The position numbers were made by a program, and so were the translations under genes. Positions 42,685 through 49,652 of a stretch of 49,652 nt of DNA are shown piece after piece; within the stretch, counting starts at the first letter, position 1; every line of letters begins with the position of its first letter. This DNA comes from an uncultured Acetatifactor sp. (GTDB taxonomy: Bacteria > Bacillota > Clostridia > Lachnospirales > Lachnospiraceae). The stretch is from contig CAJTXE010000033.1 of NCBI GenBank assembly GCA_910580225.1, positions 1 to 49,652 of the forward strand. The letters run 5' to 3'. A model generated the notes under the pieces. The model ran no database searches. It was not told the origin of the DNA and saw only the letters and a list, made by a program, of their open reading frames with translations.

Positions 42685-42818
42685 GCAGTCTCCTTTCATG
42701 TGATCTTAACGCCCAATAGCATCACCATTGCACAGCCTGTCCTTCAGATACCCTTCCTGATCCAGTAAACAAATTCTGCATTTTATGTAAACATTTGAAC
42801 CCTTTATTTTCCTTTCCC

Positions 42819-42847
42819 TTGCACAACCCAATCCGAAGTGCTATCAT
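42819..42847 (+). promoter_or_regulatory. Promoter of the phosphatase gene
   Basis: TTGCAC (42819-42824), 17-bp spacer, TATCAT (42842-42847), about 35 bp before the start. Confidence 0.6.
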
Positions 42848-42886
42848 GAAACTGCTGCATAGCATGAAAAAGGAGCAATGATCAAT

Positions 42887-43576
42887 ATGAATCCAAAAAG
42901 TCTGCTAGAAACTACCATGAACACCAGAGAACTGGGCGGCTACCGGACCGCTTCCGGAAAATACACCCTCTGCGGCAGGATTCTCCGAAGCGATGAACCT
43001 CTGTGCCCCAGTGAAGCGGACATTGCCTGCTTACTGGAACGACGCGTCACCACCATCCTTGATCTGCGCGGAAAGCAGGACACGGAGAAGAAACCCAGTC
43101 CCTTTCCCAAGATAAGCCCATTTTTCTATCACAATATTCCCATCCAGGAGGGAAGTAGAATTCCGGAATCCACCGAAGCTGTCCCGGGAAGCTATCTGGC
43201 CATTGCACAGGCGGCCGGCAGCGGGCAGATTTATCGGTGCATCGCCCATGCTCCGGAGAGCGTGCTGTTCCACTGTGCTGCAGGCAAGGACCGAACCGGG
43301 GTAGTTTCCGCGGTTCTGCTTCTGCTTGCCGGTGTCTGTGAAAAAGAAATTATTGACAATTATATGCTGACAAAGAAATATAATCACAAGCGTTTTCTCC
43401 GGGCCCGCCGGTGCTTCCCGGACATAGACATCAATATCATCATCCCCCATGAAGAATACATGGAGACATTCCTTCAGCTGTTCCGGTCTGCTTACGGAGA
43501 TGCACATCAGTATTTAAAAAGTATGGGTTTATCGGAGGAGGAGATACGGCTTGTCAGACAGAAGCTGATGTCATAA
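42887..43576 (+). CDS. Tyrosine/dual-specificity-type protein phosphatase
   Basis: About 229 residues of the DSP3/PtpB-like family. The active-site P-loop is HCAAGKDRTG (CX5R) near residue 133. The N-terminal NTRELGGYRTASGKYTLCGRILRSDEP and ILDLRGKQD are typical of the family, whose members act on phosphotyrosine, phosphoserine or phosphoinositides. No signal peptide. An AAAGGAG lies 11 nt before ATG 42887 but only 2 nt before ATG 42878, so the start is uncertain by three codons. A single-gene plus-strand unit convergent with the YitT gene. Confidence 0.92.
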   Translation: MNPKSLLETTMNTRELGGYRTASGKYTLCGRILRSDEPLCPSEADIACLLERRVTTILDLRGKQDTEKKPSPFPKISPFFYHNIPIQEGSRIPESTEAVPGSYLAIAQAAGSGQIYRCIAHAPESVLFHCAAGKDRTGVVSAVLLLLAGVCEKEIIDNYMLTKKYNHKRFLRARRCFPDIDINIIIPHEEYMETFLQLFRSAYGDAHQYLKSMGLSEEEIRLVRQKLMS

Positions 43577-43690
43577 AGCTGATATTTCCTAATGGAGCCC
43601 CTTCTCCTGCTCCTTTCGCTGCCAGTGCCTATTTGAAACTTCATTCTCATCATCGACACGCCCACTTTGCGGAACCCGTTCCCCCTTTCC

Positions 43691-44584
43691 CTACGCCCCG
43701 TTTTTGGGAACATACCGCATATCGCTCACATTATAAACCGTAAGAAACGCCTCCGGATCCTCCTTCGTCACATACTGCATCAGCTTCTGGTACTCATTCT
43801 TATCCACAATGGTAATGATTTCATTTCTGACTACGCCATCATAGGCACCCCGGGCCTGGTAAATGGTTGCCCCGCTTTTCAGCGTATGTAAAATCCAGTC
43901 CCGAATCTGCTCTTCCTTGTTCTTTGAGATAATGCACACCCGCCGCTTGATCTTCTGCCCGAAAATAAAATGGTCCAGTACCATCCCGTTGAGATAGGTT
44001 CCCAGCACGCTTAGCACCACGGTCTTCTTATCATATACCAATGCCGAACTCAGCGCCACCACCATGCCGCTGAGGCTCATGGCCTTGCCCAGATCCATAT
44101 GCAGATACCGGTTCATGATCTTGGCGATAATGTCAAGCCCCCCGGAGGAGGCATTCCGATTAAACAGAATGCTCAGGCCGATGCTGACGGTAAAAATATA
44201 ACAGACCACGTCAAGGGCCGCGTCCCCGGTTAAAGAAGTATAGTCTGGCAGAAAGATCTCGAACATGCCGATAAACACCGGCAGCAGCACAGAGGTATAC
44301 ACTGTCTTGAACCCGAAATCATGACCGCACAGCAGGAACCCGGCAATCAGCAGAATCAGATTCAGCCCCATGGTGATACCGGATACATTCAGGGGTATGA
44401 AATTCGACAGTACAATGGCCAGGCCGGACACGGAACTTACCGCCGCATGGCTGGGCATCAGAAAAAAGAAAACCGCTGCCGCCGTAATCAGGGTAGCTGC
44501 CGCCAGCACCGCCAGTTCCTGAACTGCTTTCATTCCTTTCACACTGCCGTTATTTCCTGTCCCCATCGTATTCTTTGTCCCCAT
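43691..44584 (-). CDS. YitT family membrane protein
   Basis: 297 residues: five or six predicted membrane spans (DUF161/YitT_membrane) including SSGGLDIIAKIMNRY, and a cytosolic C-terminal DUF2179 domain (about 215-290, with ATIYQARGAYDG and NEIITIVDKNEY). The family is widespread in Firmicutes; the function is not settled. GGGAAGGG precedes the ATG; in-frame ATGs at codons 7 and 18 are alternatives. Confidence 0.93.
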   Translation of the reverse strand: MGTKNTMGTGNNGSVKGMKAVQELAVLAAATLITAAAVFFFLMPSHAAVSSVSGLAIVLSNFIPLNVSGITMGLNLILLIAGFLLCGHDFGFKTVYTSVLLPVFIGMFEIFLPDYTSLTGDAALDVVCYIFTVSIGLSILFNRNASSGGLDIIAKIMNRYLHMDLGKAMSLSGMVVALSSALVYDKKTVVLSVLGTYLNGMVLDHFIFGQKIKRRVCIISKNKEEQIRDWILHTLKSGATIYQARGAYDGVVRNEIITIVDKNEYQKLMQYVTKEDPEAFLTVYNVSDMRYVPKNGA

Positions 44585-44923
44585 ACATATCCCTTCCCTT
44601 TACCTGATTGTCTTTTCCAAATGCATGACTACAGCATTTTCTGTCCTGATTCCTTCTCTAAATACTGTCTCCGCAATACGCTCATAAATTCATTTTAATG
44701 GAAGGGTAAGATACTGTCAACTTGAAAGTAAGTTCCCGTTGGTGGATTTGGACTTCGCTGACAAATGGAGCTTCCCGCGCCTGTTGGGTGTCTTTTCCTT
44801 CCCTTTCACTGCCGGGAAACCGATTCCTGTTCAAAGCCGTCTTCGAGAAGGAACCCTGCCCCTCATCTGTATATTGTCATAAGATACGGAAGTGGTTCAC
44901 TGAACAGGCAAAAAAGGGTTCTA
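44585..44923. other. Intergenic region without a recognisable gene
   Basis: 339 bp. A 76-codon plus-strand frame (44722-44952) has no binding site, runs into the antisense of the next gene and looks non-coding. No hairpin or repeat stands out. Confidence 0.5.
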
Positions 44924-46081
44924 TCATTTCCACAAGTCTGTATTTTGTATAAAACGAAGCACATCCAGGGCATCTTCCGCCTGTTTTGTATCATTCACGC
45001 TGATGAAATAGGCCATAAATAAGATTTCAATACTTTCCATCACACAGGGGACAGCCTCTTTCTCCTGCGCAGACAGCTTTGATATGCTTTCGTAACCTGC
45101 AGTCACGGATCTGACGCTTTCCATCCATTCCGTCTCTGTAAAGGCATCATCGGTTTCTTCCGCCAGTAATCCTGTCAGAAAATAACAAATATCGAATATC
45201 CTGATATTTCTCTGGCTCAAATCAAAATCAATATATCCTGACAGCCTGCCTTCGAAGAACAGGAAATTGCCAAAATGTACGTCTCTGTGAATTAACTGTT
45301 TCGGCAGGAAATCATATATCTGTTCCAGGGATGTTACGGTTTTAACATATTCCGCTTCCTTCAGAATCTTCCACTCATTCTTTATGAACGTATCCCGTAT
45401 CCATCCTTTCATCTCTTTTAACAGGCTGTTATCCCAAAATTCCATTTCCCTTTCGCATTTCAAAAAAGCCCTGTGCAGCCGCGCAATTGCACGGCCCATC
45501 TCCCAGGCGATTGTTTTATCTTTTCCATTGACAATCATACTCCCCTGGAGTTTTTCCGTCATGAGGAAATAGTTGTTTCCATACACGGCATATTTTTCTC
45601 CTGTTTCGGTCAGAACAGGCTTTGCAACGGGAATCCCGCACTCCCCCAAGATCTGTGATATTTTCATATTTCTTTCCAATTGATCTTTATCCTGATACAC
45701 CTTTATCACATAGGCCTGATCCAATTCCCATGCCGACGGGTATATCTGCCGTAATTGCCCGTTCTCCATTCCCCACCAATGCAAAATCCGTTCCATACTC
45801 TCTTTCATCTTCTGATAATGCCTCCTCTCCTTCGCAAGGATCCTTCTGATGCTGGACTCTGACAAATGATATATGCGCCCCAGCTGTCCGTTTGTTCTGC
45901 CTTCAAGATGCTTTCCATAGATATGTTGGTTCCGTTTCTCCAGCTCAATCTTGTAGTCGGTCTGCCGCCTTATCCCACAATCCTGTTCTTTCGGTATATA
46001 CAGATAACCACCCTGGTAATAGTTCCGAATCATGGAAAGAACTTCTTCCGGCAAAACATCCTTCGCATTAACATATTTCAT
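44924..46081 (-). CDS. CD3324-like HTH domain fused to aminoglycoside-phosphotransferase-like kinase
   Basis: 385 residues. Residues 1 to ~85 (MKYVNAKDVLPEEVLSMIRN ... NGQLGRIYHLSESSIRRIL) match the CD3324/Mor-type HTH family, normally a stand-alone ~90-residue protein. The rest is an APH/choline-kinase fold: VIKVY lysine near 128, the catalytic loop LIHRDVHFGNFLF near 268 and YIDFDLSQRNIR with the metal-binding Asp near 289. It may phosphorylate an antibiotic or a small metabolite; resistance should not be assumed. GGGGGAGAGG precedes the ATG. Confidence 0.85.
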   Translation of the reverse strand: MKYVNAKDVLPEEVLSMIRNYYQGGYLYIPKEQDCGIRRQTDYKIELEKRNQHIYGKHLEGRTNGQLGRIYHLSESSIRRILAKERRHYQKMKESMERILHWWGMENGQLRQIYPSAWELDQAYVIKVYQDKDQLERNMKISQILGECGIPVAKPVLTETGEKYAVYGNNYFLMTEKLQGSMIVNGKDKTIAWEMGRAIARLHRAFLKCEREMEFWDNSLLKEMKGWIRDTFIKNEWKILKEAEYVKTVTSLEQIYDFLPKQLIHRDVHFGNFLFFEGRLSGYIDFDLSQRNIRIFDICYFLTGLLAEETDDAFTETEWMESVRSVTAGYESISKLSAQEKEAVPCVMESIEILFMAYFISVNDTKQAEDALDVLRFIQNTDLWK

Positions 46082-46177
46082 CGCCCTCTCCCCCTGCTTG
46101 CTTCATTATATCAGATCATCCCTGCTTTCCGGTGATTATTTCCTCTCTGTATCAAATATAATCACCGGAATTGGCAA

Positions 46178-46223
46178 TTGACAGATGGGTAACTTGTTGC
46201 TATAATTAAAAGCGTAACAAGTT
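46178..46223 (+). promoter_or_regulatory. Consensus promoter with MarR-type operator
   Basis: TTGACA (46178-46183), 17-bp spacer, TATAAT (46201-46206). The arms AACTTGTT (46191-46198) and AACAAGTT (46216-46223) form an inverted repeat embracing the -10; a wider comparison gives GGTAACTTGTTGC against GGCAACTTGTTACGC. The layout suggests autorepression by the MarR protein that follows. Confidence 0.8.
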
Positions 46224-46241
46224 GCCAATAAGGAGGATTGC

Positions 46242-46730
46242 ATGCATTTAAATGATTTGACTCAAAAATTTTCAACTTCTACGGAGAACCAACGAAAGGC
46301 TATCTTCAGCACATTATTCATTGCCGGAAATAAGCTGCAAACCCTTTTTGATAACCGCATTCCGGAGGTTTCGTTAAAGCAATTTATGTTACTGTCCATC
46401 GTCAGACATGCAAAGAAGCCGCTCACCTTTACCCAATTGGGGAATTTGTTGGGCTGTTCAAGGCAAAACATCAAAAAACTGGCTGATGTTTTACGGAAAA
46501 AAGGCTTTATTACCATTCAGCGTAGCCCGCAGGATACAAGGGCCATGTGTATCTGCCCCACAGAAAAGGTAGCTGATTATTTTGCAAATGACTTCGCAGA
46601 ATACCAGGAGGAATTAAAATATCTTTTTGAGGTTTATACAGACAAAGAGATTGAAACCCTTTTCCTTCTTTTAACCAGACTGTATGACGGAATCGAAAAT
46701 TTAGAAAAAAGGGGTGGCAGCCATTCATAA
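46242..46730 (+). CDS. MarR-family transcriptional regulator
   Basis: 162 residues with a winged HTH: LTFTQLGNLLGCSRQNIKKLADVLRKKGFI is the recognition region and TIQRSPQDTRAMCICPTEK the wing. AAGGAGG (46230-46236) precedes the ATG. The strong upstream promoter carries an inverted repeat, so it probably represses itself and the flavodoxin gene 67 bp downstream. The inducing signal cannot be read from the sequence. Confidence 0.92.
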   Translation: MHLNDLTQKFSTSTENQRKAIFSTLFIAGNKLQTLFDNRIPEVSLKQFMLLSIVRHAKKPLTFTQLGNLLGCSRQNIKKLADVLRKKGFITIQRSPQDTRAMCICPTEKVADYFANDFAEYQEELKYLFEVYTDKEIETLFLLLTRLYDGIENLEKRGGSHS

Positions 46731-46797
46731 TTATCAAATTTGTATCTGAACAGCTGTTGAAAACGCCATAGAAATGGAAAGAAGGAGACGGAAGCAG

Positions 46798-47346
46798 ATG
46801 AAAACAATCGTCATTTACAATTCACAGACCGGGTTTACAAAGCGTTATGCCCAATGGATAGCGGAAGCAGCAGGCGCTGATTGCCTTGCACTGCCAGACG
46901 CGAAAAAGAAAGATTTGACTGCATATGAAGCAATCATTTACGGAGGTTGGGCTTGTGCGGGCAGCATCAGCAAGATCAGCTGGTTTAAGAGGAATATGGA
47001 TAAATGGGCCGATAAGAAGCTCATTGCATTCTGCGTGGGAGGAAGCCCCATAGACAGCCCGGAAATCGACATTGCACTGAAACGGATTTTCAACGAGGCG
47101 GAGCAGGAAAAAGTAAAAACATTTTACTGTCCCGGAGGGTTCAATTATGAAAGAATGTCCGCCCCGTCTAAACTGATGATGAAACTGTTTATCAAAAGCC
47201 TGAACGCCAAGAAAGAGAAGACAGAAGAGGAACAAGTCATGATAAAAATGATTTCTTCGTCTTACGACATTTCGGACAAAAAGTATATAGAACCCATTTT
47301 GGCGTATCTGTTTTCCGACTGCCCGCTTCAATCCAGACAGGCATAG
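46798..47346 (+). CDS. Flavodoxin-domain protein
   Basis: 182 residues. The FMN-binding phosphate loop is YNSQTGFTKRYAQWIAEAAG at the N-terminus, followed by YGGWACAGSISKISWF and a GGSP motif. It resembles the flavodoxin domain of HemG/MenJ-like proteins and would carry electrons with FMN. ATG 46798 has AAGGAG 10 nt upstream; the frame starts at 46774. It follows the MarR gene on the same strand and is probably its target. Its 3' end overlaps the opposite-strand serine-hydrolase fragment by 19 bp. Confidence 0.88.
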   Translation: MKTIVIYNSQTGFTKRYAQWIAEAAGADCLALPDAKKKDLTAYEAIIYGGWACAGSISKISWFKRNMDKWADKKLIAFCVGGSPIDSPEIDIALKRIFNEAEQEKVKTFYCPGGFNYERMSAPSKLMMKLFIKSLNAKKEKTEEEQVMIKMISSSYDISDKKYIEPILAYLFSDCPLQSRQA

Positions 47347-47573
47347 ACCACATTCCGCAGCCTTGGCTGGTAGTATTCCTCTCTGGGATTCAGTGTGTGC
47401 TGCACATAGAAAAAAGCCAGCTCTGCTTCCGTATCCGCCAGTGCAGTGGCGCCGGCAGCGCCTCCCCAGCCAAACTCCCCCGGATTTCCCACAGAGCCTG
47501 CCAGCGCCCTGTTCACCAAAGTACGTACCCCCAGTCCGTAGCTGTAGCCGGTCAGCTGTTTCCAGTCAAAGTC
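47328..47573 (-). pseudogene. C-terminal fragment of a class C beta-lactamase-like serine hydrolase
   Basis: 81 codons ending VVYACLD, preceded in frame by a TAG stop. The pieces TGYSYGLGVRTLVNRALAG and GEFGWGGAAG (usual: GxFGWGGAxGT, with the third catalytic motif region) and FFYVQHTLNPREEYYQPRLRN are typical of the last ~80 residues of beta-lactamase/esterase EstB-type proteins. The N-terminal ~300 residues with the SxxK motif are absent. A remnant; the family is not itself evidence of antibiotic resistance. Confidence 0.8.
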
Positions 47574-47612
47574 CTATTTCCAATCCGTTTCCTCCCACCC
47601 TGTTTCTGCGGG

Positions 47613-48047
47613 CTACTCCCCCAAATAATACTCTTCCATCCCTGTCAGCACAGGCATCTTTTTCCCGCATTCCGGACATACATAAGTTCCGATATAATAG
47701 GAAAGGAGCTCCTCTCCTTCCTCGTCCTCCAGCAGGCGGAACAGATTCGGCAGCCACAGCTTCACATCCTCCAGGCTTCTGCCGTCCCACTTCCCGGAAG
47801 GCGCCTTTGCCTCCTTCATCCGTTCCGAAAGCTCAAAATAACCCACTTCCATTTCCTCATCGCAATTCTCGCATTCAGGGCAGACAACATAGTAGGAAAT
47901 AAAGCCGGAAAGAGAGAGCATATAAGCAAGCTTCCCCTCCCCCAGAATCACCGTAGCTGCAATGGCAAGCGCCCGTCTCCACTGGACATCAGAAGCCGCT
48001 CTAACAGCTTTGCCGCCTTTTCCCGTTCCCGCAGACCGGAAAGCCAC
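47613..48047 (-). CDS. Possible zinc-binding protein fragment overlapping the ADP-ribosylglycohydrolase gene
   Basis: A 144-codon frame, of which residues ~25-144 look coding: two CPEC sites (CPECENC, CPECGKK) likely bind zinc, separated by an acidic segment (YFELSERMKEAK, LLEDEEGEELLSYYIG). The first 35 codons overlap the 3' end of the upstream gene in another frame, and no start has a good binding site (ATG 47921 is the best internal one). It may be a gene that lost its beginning in the same rearrangement that left the adjacent serine-hydrolase fragment. Confidence 0.5.
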   Translation of the reverse strand: MAFRSAGTGKGGKAVRAASDVQWRRALAIAATVILGEGKLAYMLSLSGFISYYVVCPECENCDEEMEVGYFELSERMKEAKAPSGKWDGRSLEDVKLWLPNLFRLLEDEEGEELLSYYIGTYVCPECGKKMPVLTGMEEYYLGE

Positions 48048-48910
48048 GTCTCCGGTATCCCCCGAAAACCATACAGGATTCCCGCAAGTCCGCCTGTTAC
48101 GCAGGCAGTCGTATCCGTATCATTTCCCAACAGAACCGCCTGTTTTACAGCCTCCTCATAGCCGGAGGTCCGCTCCAATATCATAAACGCGCTCCTCAGG
48201 CAGTCCACCACATAGCCCGTCCCATTCCCCTCCCAGGAAACCCCGGGGCGTATGCTCCACTCCAACTCCTGTTCATACTCCGGCATATCCCGATAAATCT
48301 CCCGCAGACCCGCAACGGCTTCCCCGATTGCTTCCCGGGCATTTCTGCCATCCAACAGGGCTTTTGCTGCAAGACAGTACAGGGCACAGCAGACCTGGTT
48401 GCAGATATGGCCATGGGTGATAAGGCACTGGAGATGGGCATCCTGAACCAGCTTTTTTCTGTCTTCCTGCCATAATGCAAGGGGCAGTACCCTCATTAAT
48501 GCGCCGTTCCCCTTGCCCTCTGGTCTCACCAAGCCGCATTCACGGGCAGGCAGTCCTGTTTTGTAAGCATAAAGCGCCCAGGCGGTCTGAACCCCCACAT
48601 CAAACACCTCGTTTCCCACCGCCCAGGACCCATTCTCATACCAGTCTAAAAGCATGTTGGAAAAGCTGTCCAGTGAAAATTCCTTCCGGCTTAAAAGACT
48701 GTCCAACAGGCACAGTGCCTGCGCCCCGTCATCCGACCATGTCCCGGTCTCCACCTGCGGATAGGTCCTTTTAAAACCGGCAGGCGGTATCATATCAATC
48801 TCTTCATAAGGCGGCAGTTGATCCGCCTGCTGAAATTCATAGGGAACCCCAAGGGCATCCCCTATCAGAAGTCCGTAAAATCCTCCTGCAATTCTGTCAC
48901 GCTTTTCCAT
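47948..48910 (-). CDS. ADP-ribosylglycohydrolase family protein
   Basis: 320 residues. Metal-binding motifs of the DraG/ARH family are present: GLLIGDALGVPYEFQ near residue 12, TGTWSDDGAQAL near 50 and LGNDTDTTACVTGGLAGI near 265. It should remove ADP-ribose from proteins or small molecules; the substrate is unknown and no ADP-ribosyltransferase gene is adjacent. ATG 48910 follows AGGTGG; the frame opens at 48982. The last ~10 residues (SGDGRLPLQLR) look unlike the family end, so the 3' end may be altered. Confidence 0.9.
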   Translation of the reverse strand: MEKRDRIAGGFYGLLIGDALGVPYEFQQADQLPPYEEIDMIPPAGFKRTYPQVETGTWSDDGAQALCLLDSLLSRKEFSLDSFSNMLLDWYENGSWAVGNEVFDVGVQTAWALYAYKTGLPARECGLVRPEGKGNGALMRVLPLALWQEDRKKLVQDAHLQCLITHGHICNQVCCALYCLAAKALLDGRNAREAIGEAVAGLREIYRDMPEYEQELEWSIRPGVSWEGNGTGYVVDCLRSAFMILERTSGYEEAVKQAVLLGNDTDTTACVTGGLAGILYGFRGIPETWLSGLREREKAAKLLERLLMSSGDGRLPLQLR

Positions 48911-48986
48911 AGTTATAGTCCACCTTTCTGGTCCTTTTACGGCATATGCCCATTCTGATACGGCTGTACCTTTGGCCCGCATCGGC

Positions 48987-49079
48987 CTATGTACCGGTAG
49001 TACCGGGGAACAGGTGTATTCTCACCCCCCGCTTTTATCATCTGATGGTGTTACCGGAAGGATTCCCGGTAACATAGTT
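48987..49079. repeat. Nested inverted repeats between two minus-strand genes
   Basis: GTTACCGG (49050-49057) and CCGGTAAC (49066-49073) form a perfect hairpin with an 8-nt loop. The sequence CTATGTACCGG starting at 48988 is complementary to the far arm (CCGGTAACATAG), so an alternative long pairing is possible. On the minus strand it lies after the histidine-phosphatase gene; no T-run follows, so it may be a structured RNA element or a weak terminator. Confidence 0.45.
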
Positions 49080-49118
49080 TCAACCGCTCCAGGATATCTT
49101 CTATAACAACACGCTAAG

Positions 49119-49652
49119 TTACTTCTTGTGAAAACCAGCACATACAAAATGTTCATCATAAATAAAACTATCAACAAAACAATCAGGTATATGCCCATAT
49201 GGTTTTATTTGATGCATCAGCATGCCATGTGTAACAATCATAATTTTATTATAATATATATATTTATTTAGAACGCCTAAGAGTCTTTTTTCCATCATGT
49301 CAATACTTTCCCATTTAGGTGTCTGTCCTTCAGGATATCTCCCTTGATTAAGAGAGAAATCATTACCGTATAATTGTGCTTCTCCTGTTTTATTTTGAAA
49401 AGATAAATCAGGAATCCATTCATGTAAATCAATTTCTACTTTCAGCGGTATATTTCTTATTCTGGATACAATTGCTGCAGTTTGCATGCACCTTGTATAT
49501 GGTGATGATACAATAATTGAACATCCCTCTATCAAAGGATTTTTCGCAGCTTCCTCAGCTTGTTTCACCCCATTATCAGTTAATGGCGCTAATTCTAATC
49601 CCTGACCAATAAATCCTCTATCATAGCAAGGCTGATCATTTCTTTCACCATG
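49119..49652 (-). CDS. Histidine phosphatase family protein (5' end outside window)
   Basis: The frame stays open to the window edge (178 codons seen). It begins HGERNDQPCYD, the HGE part of the RHGE phosphohistidine motif, so only a few N-terminal residues are missing. Other family marks are LTDNGVKQAEEAA, SSPYTRCMQTAAIV and VTHGMLMHQI with the second catalytic histidine. Such proteins dephosphorylate small molecules or proteins; the substrate is unknown. AT-richer than its neighbours, which could indicate a different origin. Confidence 0.88.
   Translation of the reverse strand, partial: HGERNDQPCYDRGFIGQGLELAPLTDNGVKQAEEAAKNPLIEGCSIIVSSPYTRCMQTAAIVSRIRNIPLKVEIDLHEWIPDLSFQNKTGEAQLYGNDFSLNQGRYPEGQTPKWESIDMMEKRLLGVLNKYIYYNKIMIVTHGMLMHQIKPYGHIPDCFVDSFIYDEHFVCAGFHKK

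Noticed and set aside
44924..46081. Antibiotic-resistance gene
   Set aside because: The APH fold alone does not show resistance; many such kinases act on metabolites, and the HTH fusion is not a known resistance enzyme.
1..49652. CRISPR array or IS transposase
   Set aside because: No regularly spaced identical repeats of CRISPR size and no transposase motif seen; the only long repeats are the element ends.

Overview
The window reads as chromosomal DNA of a Firmicute of the class Clostridia, most likely a Lachnospiraceae gut anaerobe. Supporting signs are AAGGAGG-type ribosome binding sites, TTGACA/TATAAT promoters, tRNAs without encoded CCA, a dgt-dnaG-rpoD-trmK macromolecular synthesis cluster, glycyl-radical hydroxyproline metabolism and the DUF6171/DUF6320/DUF1700 families. 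Almost all genes are on the minus strand. This placement is inference from gene content; I ran no search.

Region 1 (1-11454) is mobile. A 23-bp identity, which is the 3' end of tRNA-Pro(TGG), lies at 397-419 and 11432-11454 and bounds an 11.0-kb integrative element (420-11454). From left to right it carries a small unknown protein with a HEPN/MNT toxin-antitoxin-like pair, a tyrosine integrase frameshifted at a G6 tract, a small HTH (excisionase-like) protein, an AAA+/helicase-like ATPase, two unknown proteins, an AT-rich stretch with five TGCATGT motifs, several small or unknown proteins including two very small membrane peptides, a repeat protein broken by an internal 289-bp inversion, a divergent XRE repressor and a DUF1643 protein. 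I see no relaxase, capsid or terminase. The element's last 267 bp (11139-11405) recur at 1-267, outside the left att site, so the left edge looks like the right end of a second related element in tandem.

Region 2 (11434-16144): tRNA-Pro, a phosphodiesterase, RdgB, an RlmL-like methyltransferase, a tiny N/Q-repeat protein, a DUF1700 membrane protein, DUF6171, tRNA-Arg and a stretch with only gene debris.

Region 3 (16145-25423) is a glycan module. A three-gene CUT1-type ABC transporter (two permeases, then binding protein) is followed by a SASA-type acetylesterase, a NodB-like deacetylase, and one polypeptide fusing a sialidase-like BNR propeller to an N-acetylneuraminate-lyase/DHDPS-type aldolase. 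An IclR regulator lies upstream, and TGTTCTCTTT motifs occur before both it and the transporter.

Region 4 (25552-36593) runs dgt, dnaG, rpoD, trmK, a TGS-uridine-kinase-like protein, a glycyl-radical activase, trans-4-hydroxy-L-proline dehydratase HypD and ProC. Hydroxyproline-to-proline salvage is thus appended to the housekeeping cluster.

Region 5 (36804-49652): an acyltransferase/zinc-ribbon membrane protein/esterase trio, tRNA-Leu, a GH20-like hexosaminidase, a CX5R phosphatase, a YitT-family protein, a CD3324-like plus phosphotransferase fusion, a MarR regulator with a flavodoxin, a serine-hydrolase fragment, a zinc-site ORF overlapping an ADP-ribosylglycohydrolase, and a histidine phosphatase cut by the window end.
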